DNA of 64,000 bases, taken from contig NZ_AP027042.1 of the NCBI RefSeq assembly GCF_027924605.1, positions 907,524 to 971,523 of the forward strand. Reading direction: 5' to 3'. The notes beneath the pieces are model-generated. The model had not been told where the DNA came from and searched no databases. It worked only from the letters and a program-made list of their open reading frames with translations. The DNA comes from Dyella sp. GSA-30 (lineage in GTDB: Bacteria; Pseudomonadota; Gammaproteobacteria; Xanthomonadales; Rhodanobacteraceae). Position numbers and translations under genes: made by a program. This document shows, piece by piece, positions 51,174 through 61,700 of the stretch (positions within the stretch are counted from its first letter, which is position 1; each line of letters starts with the position of its first letter).

Positions 51174-54100
51174 GAAGCTCATCAAATGGTGCTTGCACAA
51201 TCGCACGTTGATGTTCGGTGTGGCGATCCTGGTTGTGATCTACGGCCATTACGCCTGGACGCAACTGGCGATCGAGGCTTATCCGGAACTTAGCGACGTG
51301 ACCGCGCAGGTCACCACCCAGGTGCCCGGCCTGGCGGCCGAAGAAATCGAACAACAGATCACCACGCCGCTGGAACGCGCGCTCGCCGGCACGCCCGGTC
51401 TGGTCTCGATGCGTTCGAGCAGCACGTTCGGCTTGTCGTTGATCACCCTGGTTTTTCGCGATGGTGCGGAAGATTACTGGTCGCGCCAACGCGTCATGGA
51501 ACGGTTGTCCAATGTCACCTTGCCTGCCGGTGTCACACCATCGCTCGATCCGGTGTCGGGCCCTGCCGGCGAGATCTATCGCTACACGCTCGAATCGGAC
51601 AGCCAGAACCTGATGCAGCTATCCGAACTGCAGCGCTGGAAAGTGATTCCCGCCCTGCAGCAGGTGCCTGGCGTGGCGAACGTCGATAACTTCGGTGGCT
51701 TCACCAAGGAATTCCAGCTCGAAGTCGATCCGCAGAAGCTCTTGCAGTATGGCGTGGGCATGAACGATGTCATCACCGCCCTCAGCACCAACAACACCAA
51801 TGCCGGCGGTGGCAGGGTGACGCGTGGCGAGCAATCCTATGTGATCCGCGGCGAAGGCTTGATGCGTTCGCTCAAGGATATGGGCGACATCGTCGTGACG
51901 CAGCACGATGGCAACCCGATCCGGGTAAGCGACCTGGGCAAGCTGCAGTACGGTCACCAGATTCGCGAAGGCATTCTGGGCAAGGACAACAACCCGGACA
52001 CCATCGAAGGCATCGTCGACCTGCTCAAGTACGAAAATCCGTCCCTGGTGCTCAAGGACATTCACGCCAAGGTCGAGGAGCTGAACAAACAGCTGGCGCC
52101 TTTGAATGTGCGCATCGTGCCGTTCATCGATCGCGATGACCTGGTGCAGGCGACGGTAAGCAAGGTGTCGCATACCGTCATCGAAGGCGTGGTGCTGGTC
52201 TGCATCGTGCTGATTCTCTTTCTCGGCAGCCCGCGCAGCGCGATGGTTGCGGCGGTGACCATTCCGTTCGCGCTGGTTACCGTTTTTATTGTCATGCATT
52301 TCACCAAGATGCCGGCGAATCTCTTTTCGCTGGGTGCGATCGACTTTGGTGTCATCGTCGACGGCGCCATCGTGGTCACCGAGGCGATCCTGCGCAAGCG
52401 CGAAGCGCGGCCGCAATCGATGTTGCACGAGTCGGACATCATGGCGGCGACCAAGCCGGTGGCGCGGTCGATCTTCTTTGCCACGCTGATCATCGTGACG
52501 GCGTATGCGCCGCTGCTCGCGTTCGAACATGCCGAAGGCAAGCTGTTCTCGCCGATGGCCCATACGGTCGGCTACGCCCTGCTCGGTGCGTTGCTGTGTT
52601 CGCTGACCCTCGTACCCGCACTGGCTTTTCTGGCGCTGCGCAAGCCACGCAAGATGTTTCACAACAAGCCGCTGGAGCGTCTGCAATCGGGTTATCTCAA
52701 GTCGCTGGAACAATTGCTGCGCCGGCCGCGAATTTCGTACAGCATCGCAGGCGTTGCACTCATCGCGGTGGCCGTGCTTGGCGTGAGTATCGGACGTGAA
52801 TTCCTGCCGGACCTGGATGAGGGTTCGTTGTGGGTGCAGGTACAGCTGCCGAACGGCCTGTCGCTGGAAAAAGCCAGCGAGATGGCGAGCGAGTACCGAA
52901 AAGTCGTGGGCGAATTTCCCGAGGTGAGTTACGTGGTCACCCAGCTCGGCCGCAACGATACCGGCAGCGATCCCTGGACACCCTCGCATATCGAATCGGG
53001 GGTGGGGCTCAAACCTTACGACGCCTGGCCATCGGGTGAAAACAAGGCCGATTTCGTGCGCCGCCTCAACCAGCGCCTGCAGCAGATTCCCGGCATCAGC
53101 GTCGGTATCAGCCAGCCGATCATCGATGGCGAGAACGACATGGTCGGTGGCGCGCATAGCCCGCTGGTGCTGCGTATCTATGGCGATGACTTCAAGGAAC
53201 TCCGGCGGATCGGCAACGAGATCGTCGACGTGCTGCACGATACACGCGGCACCGCCGATGCATCGATCTTTCAGGAAGCGCCTATCCCACAGCTGACGGT
53301 CACGGTGAATCGCGAAGCCGCTGCACGGTATGGCATCAACGTGGCCGACATCAATACGCTGATCGAAACCGGCGTGGGCGGTGCACCCATTACGCAGGCC
53401 TATGTCGAAGACCGGGTCTACAACGTCACCGCGCGCGTACCGCATCAAGTGGCCGCCGATCCCGATGCATTGGGCCAGCTGGTGGTCACGGCACCTTCCG
53501 GCGCGCGCGTACCGTTGGCCATGCTCACCCGAATCTCGTTGCAGACGGGCGAAAGCACGATCGCGCACGAGCAGGGCCATCGCCAGTTGACCATTCGTAT
53601 CGACAATCGTGGGCGCGCATTGTCCGACTATCTAGCCGACGCGCAGGACAAGATCGGCAAGACGGTCAAATTCGACGCGCAAAAATACCGGCTCGAATGG
53701 GCCGGTCAGTTCGAGAACCAGCAGCGTGCACAGGCGCGACTGGTGCTGGTGATGGGCCTTGTACTCGCGGTGATGACGGTGCTTCTGTTTGCCGAGTTCG
53801 GCAACTTGCGGCAGGCGCTGCTGGTGCTGGCGGCGGTGCCGCTGGCGACACTGGGCGGTCTGATCTCGCTGCATGTAAAGGGCGAGACACTCAACATCGC
53901 AACCGCGGTGGGGTTCATCGCCCTGTTCGGTGTAGCGGTGCAGAACGGCATCATCATGGTGGCGAACTTCAACCGCATGCGCCGCGACGGGCATGGCGTA
54001 CGCGATGCCGTGTTGCTGGGCGCCAAGGAGCGCTTTCGCCCCGTCCTGATGACGGCGACCGTTGCCAGCGTGGGCATGCTGCCGGCGGCACTGGCCACCG

Positions 54101-54261
54101 GTATCGGTACCGATGTGCAGCGTGGCCTGGCGACGGTGGTCGTCGGTGGTCTCATCATCGCCACGCTGCTCACACTCTTCATTCTTCCCGCGTTCTATGA
54201 CGTGCTCGAACGCACGGTCGAGCGTCGCCGACGCCATCCGAACCCGCCGAGGGAGATCTGA
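51166..54261 (+). CDS. heavy-metal-efflux type RND transporter (CusA/CzcA family), system 1
   Basis: 1031 residues, full length with 12 membrane helices. Starts KLIKWCLHNRTLMFGVAILVVIYG, then AIEAYPELSDVTAQVTTQVPGLAAEEIEQQIT as in HME-RND pumps. Proton-path helix 4 reads LGAIDFGVIVDGAIVVTEAILRKR: the Asp-Asp-Glu set typical of CzcA-type pumps is kept, with an unusual TEA in place of VEN. Ends VVVGGLIIATLLTLFILPAFYDVLE. Likely exports a divalent metal by analogy; substrate not readable. Two bases separate it from the outer membrane factor gene. Confidence 0.94.
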   Translation: MIEKLIKWCLHNRTLMFGVAILVVIYGHYAWTQLAIEAYPELSDVTAQVTTQVPGLAAEEIEQQITTPLERALAGTPGLVSMRSSSTFGLSLITLVFRDGAEDYWSRQRVMERLSNVTLPAGVTPSLDPVSGPAGEIYRYTLESDSQNLMQLSELQRWKVIPALQQVPGVANVDNFGGFTKEFQLEVDPQKLLQYGVGMNDVITALSTNNTNAGGGRVTRGEQSYVIRGEGLMRSLKDMGDIVVTQHDGNPIRVSDLGKLQYGHQIREGILGKDNNPDTIEGIVDLLKYENPSLVLKDIHAKVEELNKQLAPLNVRIVPFIDRDDLVQATVSKVSHTVIEGVVLVCIVLILFLGSPRSAMVAAVTIPFALVTVFIVMHFTKMPANLFSLGAIDFGVIVDGAIVVTEAILRKREARPQSMLHESDIMAATKPVARSIFFATLIIVTAYAPLLAFEHAEGKLFSPMAHTVGYALLGALLCSLTLVPALAFLALRKPRKMFHNKPLERLQSGYLKSLEQLLRRPRISYSIAGVALIAVAVLGVSIGREFLPDLDEGSLWVQVQLPNGLSLEKASEMASEYRKVVGEFPEVSYVVTQLGRNDTGSDPWTPSHIESGVGLKPYDAWPSGENKADFVRRLNQRLQQIPGISVGISQPIIDGENDMVGGAHSPLVLRIYGDDFKELRRIGNEIVDVLHDTRGTADASIFQEAPIPQLTVTVNREAAARYGINVADINTLIETGVGGAPITQAYVEDRVYNVTARVPHQVAADPDALGQLVVTAPSGARVPLAMLTRISLQTGESTIAHEQGHRQLTIRIDNRGRALSDYLADAQDKIGKTVKFDAQKYRLEWAGQFENQQRAQARLVLVMGLVLAVMTVLLFAEFGNLRQALLVLAAVPLATLGGLISLHVKGETLNIATAVGFIALFGVAVQNGIIMVANFNRMRRDGHGVRDAVLLGAKERFRPVLMTATVASVGMLPAALATGIGTDVQRGLATVVVGGLIIATLLTLFILPAFYDVLERTVERRRRHPNPPREI

Positions 54262-54263
54262 TC

Positions 54264-55736
54264 ATGCGTTCCTTGCAGACAACAATCATGTGGCTGCTAT
54301 CGATCGGCGCAAGCAGCATGCTCGCCGGCTGCGCGGTGGGGCCTGACTATCATCGACCCGAGGCGCCCAAGGCGACAGACTATGCTCCTGCGCCGCAGGC
54401 AGATGCCACACCGGCCAAACCCGATAGCGGCGGTGACACCCAACGCCTGATCAAGTCGATGGATATACCCGGCCAGTGGTGGACCTTGTTCCGTTCCGCA
54501 CCCCTGGACGCGCTTATCGACGATGCACTGAAACACAACCCCGACGTCGAAGCGGCGCACGCCGCGCTGCAGGTGGCATGGGAAAACGCTTATGCAGAGC
54601 GTGGCGCTTATTTCCCCACCGTCTCTGCTGGGGTCAATCCAACACGCCAGAAGAATGCCAGCGAAGTGGCCAGTGCCCTTTCGTCGAACGCCAATCTCTA
54701 CACCCTCACTACGGCGCAGGTGAGTGTGTCCTATGCACCCGATCTTTGGGGTGGAACGCGGCGACAGGTCGAGTCGGCGGTCGCACAAGCCAACGCACAG
54801 CGCTTTGAACTGGAGGCGACCTATCTCACGCTTACATCGAATCTGGTCAACGCAGCGATCGAGGAAGCCTCGCTGCGCGCGCAGATCGATGCGACGCAGC
54901 AGATGATCGATGCGCAAACCAAGGTACTGGATACGTTGCGGCGTCAACAGGTGCTGGGTGACGTGGCTGAGGCATCGGTTGCGGCACAAGTTGCGGTATT
55001 GGAGCAAACGCGACAGGCGCTACCGCCGCTTCGAAAGCAGCTGGATCAACAGCGTGACCTGATCGCCGCGTTGAGCGGGCGCATGCCCGATCAGCCGGTC
55101 GAAGCGCAGTTCGACCTCGAAAGCCTGCACCTGCCGGCTGAGTTACCACTTAGCCTGCCGGCGGAGCTCGTCGAGCAGCGCCCGGACGTACGCGCCAGCG
55201 AGGAGCAACTGCATGCTGCCAGTGCGGCGATCGGTGTGGCGTTGGCCAACCGGCTGCCCAATGTACAGATCAGTGCCAGCCTGGGCAGCGCTTCGGAACA
55301 GACCAGCTCACTGTTCACGACAGGCACCGGATTCTGGAGCATCGGGGCCAATCTGACGCAGCCGTTGTTTGACGGTGGTTCCTTGAAACACAAGCAACGC
55401 GCGGCCGAGGCGAGTTACCGTCAGGCAGCGGCGCAGTATCGAAGCACGGTGATCTCCGCCGCGCAGAACGTCGCCGATGTGCTTCACGCGATCCAGGCGG
55501 ATGGCGAAGCACTGGTCGCCGCGGAGCGTGCGGAGCGCGCCGCCATGCGGAGCTTGCAGATAGCCGGCAAGCAACAGGCGCTGGGCGACATCAGCGAGAG
55601 CAGCTTGCTTGTCGCCGAGCTGACCTGGCGGCAGGCGAGCCTGGCACTCATCCAGGCCAAGGCTGCGCGTTTCGCCGATACGGCGGCGTTGTTCCAGGCG
55701 CTGGGTGGCGGGTGGTGGAATCGCAAGGATGCCTAG
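54264..55736 (+). CDS. NodT-type outer membrane efflux lipoprotein, system 1
   Basis: 490 residues. Lipobox MLAGC (Cys ~23) followed by AVGPDYHRPEAP. Two TolC-like OEP repeats: WWTLFRSAPLDALIDDALKHNPDVEAAHAAL (~72) and the second starting LPLSLPAELVEQRPDVRASEEQLHAASAAIGVALANRLPNV (~293). Ends AALFQALGGGWWNRKDA as in NodT/OprM members. Third gene of the adaptor-pump-OMF operon. Confidence 0.94.
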   Translation: MRSLQTTIMWLLSIGASSMLAGCAVGPDYHRPEAPKATDYAPAPQADATPAKPDSGGDTQRLIKSMDIPGQWWTLFRSAPLDALIDDALKHNPDVEAAHAALQVAWENAYAERGAYFPTVSAGVNPTRQKNASEVASALSSNANLYTLTTAQVSVSYAPDLWGGTRRQVESAVAQANAQRFELEATYLTLTSNLVNAAIEEASLRAQIDATQQMIDAQTKVLDTLRRQQVLGDVAEASVAAQVAVLEQTRQALPPLRKQLDQQRDLIAALSGRMPDQPVEAQFDLESLHLPAELPLSLPAELVEQRPDVRASEEQLHAASAAIGVALANRLPNVQISASLGSASEQTSSLFTTGTGFWSIGANLTQPLFDGGSLKHKQRAAEASYRQAAAQYRSTVISAAQNVADVLHAIQADGEALVAAERAERAAMRSLQIAGKQQALGDISESSLLVAELTWRQASLALIQAKAARFADTAALFQALGGGWWNRKDA

Positions 55737-55764
55737 CTTTCGGTGACCGGGATACGGCTCGCTG

Positions 55765-55895
55765 CCCCCTCACCCCAACCCTCTCCCCCGGCAAAGCCAG
55801 GGGAGAGGGAGCAAAAGCGCGCAGTGTTGAAGACTTGCCTCAATCAGCCCCCTCTTCCCTGGCTTTGCCGGGGGAGAGGGCTGGGGTGAGGGGGG
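55765..55895. repeat. ~130-bp self-palindromic dispersed element, copy 2 (inverted relative to copy 1)
   Basis: Begins CCCCCTCACCCCAACCCTCT and ends GGGCTGGGGTGAGGGGGG. Its reverse complement aligns with copy 1 (20857-20985) along the whole length, including the asymmetric core: GGGGGCTGATTGAGGCAAGTCTTCAA versus GACTGAGGCAGG in copy 1, and GCGCGCTTTTGCTCCCTCTCCCC in both. It sits between the two RND efflux operons. Could also act as a strong hairpin ending operon 1. Confidence 0.88.
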
Positions 55896-56075
55896 CTCTT
55901 CAAGCCACCCCACAGCCACAAGCCATCGCGAAAACTTTCGCCGTAGCTCCGTGAAGATGTCCAACGGCCATGTGTTATATCTCCGCGACCATCGGGGGAG
56001 AGCGAAAGTGGCGATAGAGTGTGGCCGAGGCCCATGCGTGATTCACGCGGGTCGATAGAGCAGAGTGGTTCTCGT

Positions 56076-57587
56076 ATGACTGGCTCCCGGTTCGCCCCCA
56101 GGTTGTTGCCGTACCGCCTGCGCCTGGCCATGGTCATGGCTTCGTCGCTGCTGGCCGGATGCGCCGTGGGGCCCGACTTCAAGCGGCCTGCCGCGCCGGA
56201 GGTCGATCGATACACGGCCCACCCCATCACCGAAACCGTCGCCAGTGCGAACGTGGCGGGCGGGGAGGCGCAGCGCTTCGCCAGCGGAGCGCAGATTCCC
56301 GGGGACTGGTGGACGCTGTTTCACTCTCAGCCGCTCAACGAGCTGATCGAGCAGTCGCTTGCCAACAATCACGACCTCAAAGCGGCACAGGCGGCGTTGT
56401 CGGCAGCGAGAGAAAATGTGCTGGCGCAACGCGGTACCTACTACCCGAGCGTGACGGCGAGTTTCTCGGCCACCCGCCAGAAGCAGGCCGGGACCATTGC
56501 GCCAACGCCCAGTTCGAATGCCTTTCAGTACAACCTGTTCACGCCGCAGGTCAGCGTTTCCTATGTGCCGGATATCTTCGGCCTGAATCGTCGAACGGTG
56601 GAGTCGGCGCAGGCGCAGGAGCAAGCGGTCCGGTTCCAGACGATCGCGACGCAGATCACCTTGAGCACGAACGTCGTAGCCGCAGCCGTGCAGCTCGCCG
56701 CCTTGCAGTCGCAAGTGGATGCGACGCGCGAGCTTATCGACCTCAATGCGCACATGGTGAAGATCCTGCGCGATCAAGTCGACAAGGGTTATGCGAGCGG
56801 GTTGGATCTGGCCGCACAGGAATCGCAGCTTGAGCAAACCCGTGCGATGCTGCCGCCCTTGCTCAAGCAGTTGGAGCAGCAGCGCGACTTGCTGGCCGTA
56901 CTGGTCGGCCGCTTTCCGAGCCAGTCGGCGGATCTGTCCTTTGATCTTTCGAGCCTGAAGTTACCGCAGGAGCTTCCGCTGAGCCTGCCTTCGGAGATCG
57001 TTGCGCAGCGCCCGGATGTGTTGCAGGCCGAAGCCAATATGCATGCGGCCAGCGCGCAGATCGGTATCGCCATCGCCAATCGCCTGCCCAATATCGTGCT
57101 GAGCGCCAACGCCGGCAACACGGCCCTGGCCATGGACCAATTGTTCAACTCGGGCACGGGCTTCTGGGGCGTGGGTGCGGATATCACCGCGCCGATTTTC
57201 CAGGGTGGCACGCTATTGCATCAGGAACGCGCCGCCAAGGCGAACTATGTGGCCGCTGCCGAGCAGTATCGCAGCACCGTGATGACCGCGTTCCAGAATG
57301 TCGCCGACACCCTGGTGGCGCTCGACCAGGATGCCGCCGGTCTGAAAGCCGCCGCCGCCGCCGCGGATGCCGCCAAACGAACGCTGGATCTATCGCAGCG
57401 GCAATGGCAGGCCGGCTATGCGAACTATCTCTCGTTGTTGAGTGCGGAACAGTCCTATCAGCAAGCGCGGATCAGTCTGGTGCAAGCCCAGGCCAGTCGC
57501 TATGCCGACACCGCCGCGCTATTTCAAGCGCTTGGTGGCGGATGGTGGAATCGCGCGGATCTAGCCCAGGATAAAAATGGAAAATAA
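56076..57587 (+). CDS. NodT-type outer membrane efflux lipoprotein, system 2
   Basis: 503 residues from ATG 56076, chosen because it gives a normal lipoprotein signal (MTGSRFAPRLLPYRLRL, then LLAGC); an ATG at 56034 would add 14 residues with a poorly spaced GAGG. AVGPDFKRPAAPE follows the lipid-anchored Cys. OEP repeats start WWTLFHSQPLNELIEQSLANNHDLKAAQ and SLPSEIVAQRPDVLQAEANMHAASAQIG. Paralogue of the system 1 OMF. It ends inside the adaptor gene (11-base overlap). Confidence 0.93.
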   Translation: MTGSRFAPRLLPYRLRLAMVMASSLLAGCAVGPDFKRPAAPEVDRYTAHPITETVASANVAGGEAQRFASGAQIPGDWWTLFHSQPLNELIEQSLANNHDLKAAQAALSAARENVLAQRGTYYPSVTASFSATRQKQAGTIAPTPSSNAFQYNLFTPQVSVSYVPDIFGLNRRTVESAQAQEQAVRFQTIATQITLSTNVVAAAVQLAALQSQVDATRELIDLNAHMVKILRDQVDKGYASGLDLAAQESQLEQTRAMLPPLLKQLEQQRDLLAVLVGRFPSQSADLSFDLSSLKLPQELPLSLPSEIVAQRPDVLQAEANMHAASAQIGIAIANRLPNIVLSANAGNTALAMDQLFNSGTGFWGVGADITAPIFQGGTLLHQERAAKANYVAAAEQYRSTVMTAFQNVADTLVALDQDAAGLKAAAAAADAAKRTLDLSQRQWQAGYANYLSLLSAEQSYQQARISLVQAQASRYADTAALFQALGGGWWNRADLAQDKNGK

Positions 57588-58764
57588 ATCGCCCTACGGA
57601 GCGCCCTCGTTGAAACGTGGAAGACAACGCCTGCCGATTCCGGCCGCTGCCTTCGCGCTGCTTGTACTGGCGGTTGCCGGCTGCAGCGGCAAAAGCGATG
57701 ACAGCGCATCGACTGCTTCGGTTACGGCGAGCAACGTGACACTGACACCGGATCAGCGCAAGAACGTCGGTCTGCACACCGTTGTGCGTTCGCGGTTCCA
57801 GCGAACGGTGGAAGCCACCGGCTCCGTGGATTTCGATAACGATCACGCCACGGCCGTGCTGGCGCCGATCTCCGGCCCGGTATCGCGGTTGTTGGTCGAC
57901 ATTGGCGACCATGTCAAGAAAGGCGATCCGCTGGCGATCGTGGATTCGCCGGATTTCGCTACCGCCATCAGCACGTATCGCAAGGCGTTGACCACGGCCC
58001 ACACCGCGCGGCGGCTTGCCAATCTGGAAAAGGATCTGGTCGAGCACCAGGGCGTGGCCAAGCGCGAAGAGGACCAGGCCGAAACCGACGCTGCCAACGC
58101 CGACGCCGATCTCGAGGCTGCCCTGCAGGCACTGGTTTCGCTGCACGTCGATCCGCAGACGATCAAGGCGATCGAGCAAGGCCGGCCGATTTCGCACATC
58201 GATGGCGTCATCCGCTCGCCGATCGCTGGCACCGTCGTGGACAGGCAGATCGCGCCAGGGCAGCTTCTGCAGGCCGGCACCACGCCCGCCTTTACCGTGG
58301 CGGATCTGTCGCGTGTATGGGTGATGGCACAGGTTTCCGCCGCCGATCTTCCGTCGGTGGCCGTTGGCGACATGGCCGATGTCATGCCGGCCGCCGACTC
58401 AAAAGGCATCGCCGGCAAGGTCACCAATATCTCGTCGCTTGTGAATCCCGATACGCGCTTGGTGCCAGTACGTGTCGTTGTCGACAACCCGCAAAGCCTG
58501 CTGAAAAAGCAGATGTACGTCAGCGTGCGGATTCATTCGCAACAGGAGACGGAAGGTTTGTTGGTCCCGGTATCGGCCATTCTGCGCGACGAAGAGAACC
58601 TGCCGTTCGTGTATGTCGTCCAGCGCGACGGCAGCTTTGCGCGACGGTCGGTCAGTGTGGGCTATCGCGTCGGTGACCAGTTCGACATTCCTTCCGGCTT
58701 GCAGCCTGGGGAGCAGGTCGTGGTCGATGGCGGCATCTTTGTCCAGTTCATGCAGAACCAATGA
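57577..58764 (+). CDS. RND efflux periplasmic adaptor (CusB/CzcB-like), system 2
   Basis: 395 residues. Lipobox VAGC (Cys ~36) after a basic leader. Order: RKNVGLHTVVRSRFQRTVEATGSVDFDNDHATAVLAPISGPVSRLLVDIGDHVKKGDPLAIVDS (barrel-sandwich half, ~50-125), helical hairpin (~130-195), VIRSPIAGTVVDRQIAPGQLLQAG second half, VWVMAQVSAADLPSV and KKQMYVSVRIHSQ. Closer to the CzcB/CusB type than the system 1 adaptor. Overlaps the pump gene by four bases (ATGA). Confidence 0.94.
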   Translation: MENKSPYGAPSLKRGRQRLPIPAAAFALLVLAVAGCSGKSDDSASTASVTASNVTLTPDQRKNVGLHTVVRSRFQRTVEATGSVDFDNDHATAVLAPISGPVSRLLVDIGDHVKKGDPLAIVDSPDFATAISTYRKALTTAHTARRLANLEKDLVEHQGVAKREEDQAETDAANADADLEAALQALVSLHVDPQTIKAIEQGRPISHIDGVIRSPIAGTVVDRQIAPGQLLQAGTTPAFTVADLSRVWVMAQVSAADLPSVAVGDMADVMPAADSKGIAGKVTNISSLVNPDTRLVPVRVVVDNPQSLLKKQMYVSVRIHSQQETEGLLVPVSAILRDEENLPFVYVVQRDGSFARRSVSVGYRVGDQFDIPSGLQPGEQVVVDGGIFVQFMQNQ

Positions 58765-61700
58765 GCGATCAGCAGCCATCCAACCTGCCGCCGTCGCGAA
58801 CGGCGTCAGTCATGAACCGGATCGTCGCCGCGTCGCTGGCGCAACGATTTGTGGTCATCCTCATGATGCTGCTGTTGACGGGTGCCGGTGTGCGCTCGCT
58901 CCAGCGATTGCCGGTCGATGCCTACCCCGACCTGTCGCCACCCATCGTGGAAATCATCACGCAATGGCCGGGACATGCCGCCGAAGAAGTCGAGCGGCTG
59001 ATCACGGTGCCGGTCGAGCGTGGGATGAACGGGGTGCCGAAAACCACCACGACGCGTTCCATTTCGCTCTACGGTTTGTCCGACGTCATTCTCACATTCC
59101 AGAATGGCACGGATAACAACTTCGCTCGCCAGGAAGTCTTCAACCGCCTGGGCGACCTGAGTTTGCCGAGCGGCGTAACGCCTTCCGTATCGCCGTTGTC
59201 CGCGCCATCGGGCCTGATCTATCGCTACGTACTGCAAAGCACCGATCGTTCGCCAATGGACCTCAAGACGCTCGAGGACTGGACGGTCGAGCCGCAGTAT
59301 CGATCCGTTGCGGGCGTCGCCGACGACTCCGGATTCGGCGGCGGCACCATGCAGTACCAGGTGTTGCTCGACCAGACCAAGATCGCGGCGGTGGGACTAT
59401 CCGCGGTCCAGGTCGAGGCCGCGTTGACGGCCAACAATGCCAACGCCGGTGGCGGCTTCTACTCGCAAGGTGGGCAGTTCTACTACGTGCGTGGCGCCGG
59501 TCGCATGGAAACGCTCGAAGATATCGGCAACGTGGTGGTGGCAGTGCACGACGGCGTGCCGGTGCTGGTGAAAGACGTTGGCCGCGTAACGATCGGCATC
59601 GCGCCTCGCCTCGGCGAGTTCGGCTACGAGAAGCAGGATGATGCGGTCGAAGGCGTGATCCTGTTGCGAACCGGCGAGAAAACCCAGGATGTCTTAAAGC
59701 GCGTCGAGGCAAAAACCCGCGAGCTTAATGACCAGATCCTGCCCAAGGACGTCAAGGTTGTACCGTTCTACGACCGCACCGATCTGATCACGCTGACTAC
59801 CAGGATCGTCGAAGACAATCTGCTGCGCGGCATGTTGTTGGTCGTGGTGATTCTTATCTTTTTTCTCTACGATTTTCGCGCGGGCCTGATCGTCGCCACC
59901 ACGATTCCGCTGGCGCTGCTTTTCGCCTTTATCTGTCTGGATCTACAGGGTGCTTCGGCCAACCTGCTATCCATTGGCGCGGTGGATTTCGGCATTCTTG
60001 TCGATGCCGCGGTCGTCATGGTGGAGAACATCTTCCGCCAGATCGCCGAGCGCAAAGGTACGCCGATCAACGTCAGGGAGATCATCCGCGACGCCGCCGC
60101 CGAAGTGGACCGACCGTTGTTCTATGCCGTGGCGGTCATCGTGGTCAGCTTCCTGCCGATCTATGTGTTGTCCGGGCCTTCCGGCACGTTGTTCAAGCCG
60201 ATGGCGGACACGATGATTTTCGCGTTGGTCGGTTCGCTGGTGGTCACGTTGACCTTGCTGCCCGTGCTTTGCGCCGTATTCATGCGCAAGGGCGTCCGCG
60301 AACGGCGTAATCGCGTGTTCGAGGCGATCAAGTCGATCTATATCAAGGGCCTGGATTTCTGTCTGGCGCGCCCCTGGGGTACCGCGGCTGCCTCGGGCAT
60401 CGTGCTGGTCGTCTCGTTGCTGCTCATCCCGCGCATTGGCGCCGAGTTCATGCCGCAACTGGACGAAGGTGCGTTGTGGGTGCGCGCGACGATGCCTTAC
60501 ACCATCTCGTTCGAAGAGGCGTCGAAGGTGACGCCAAAAGTGCGCGACATATTGCGCTCCTTTCCCGAAGTCACCACCGTCGCGTCGGAACTTGGCCGTC
60601 CGGATGACGGCACGGATGCGACCGGCTTTTTCAATGTCGAGTTCTATGTGGGCCTCAAGCCTTATTCGCAATGGACGGGCTCGTACCGCAACAAGGCCGC
60701 CTTGATCGAGGCCATCAACCATAAGCTGGAGGCTTTCCCTGGGATCATTTTCAACTACACCCAGCCGGCGGAAGATGCGGTGGACGAAGCGGAAACCGGT
60801 CTGAAAAGCGCACTGGCCGTCAAGGTTTTTGGTTCCAACCTCGATACGCTCGAGCAGAAAGGCAAGGCCATCAAACAGCTGCTGGAACACGTGCGCGGCA
60901 TTCGCGACGTCACGCTGGTACGTGAGCTCGGGCAGCCCAGTCTTACCATCGACATTAATCGCGCCCAGATCGCTCGTTATGGCCTGAACGTCTCCGACAT
61001 CAATGGCCTGATCCAGACGGCGATTGGCGGCGACGTGGCCACGCAAGTCGTGCAGGGCGAGAAGGAATTCGATCTTGTTGTGCGACTCGATGAGCCGTAC
61101 CGCAACAACCCCGAAGAAATCCGGAACCTGCTGGTGACCACGCCAGCCGGGCAACAGATACCGCTCAAGGAATTTGCCAATATCCAGGTGACCAACGGCG
61201 CGTCATTTATCTATCGCCAGGACAACTCGCGTTACATCGGCGTGCAGTTCTCCGTTGAGGGTCGCGATCTTGCCGGTGCGGTGGAGGACGCCATCCAACA
61301 GGTGAACGCCAAGGTGAAGTTGCCGCAGGGCTACCGTCTGGACTGGGGTGGCGAATACACGGAATACACCGCATCGCGGGCGCAGCTGAATATCATTCTG
61401 CCACTGACACTCGGCTTGATCTTTTTGTTGCTGTTCACGCTCTACAGCAACTTCAAGTTTCCCTTCATTACCGTGCTTGGCGTGCTGCTGTCCGCGCCGG
61501 TGGGTGGCATCGTGGCACTGTGGATCACCGGTACGCCGTTCTCGGTGTCGTCCGGTGTCGGCTTCCTGGCCTTGTTTGGTGTCTCGGTACAGACCGCGGT
61601 CGTCTATATTTCCTACGTCAACGAACTTCGCCGCGGCGGCACCCCTCTCACTGACGCCATTCGCGAAGGCGCCATCTTGCGGTTGCGGCCGATCATGATG

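Noticed and set aside
51619-53580. 653-aa open frame antisense to RND pump 1
   Set aside because: Shadow frame full of His/Arg/Asp, no motif, opposite a full-length pump.
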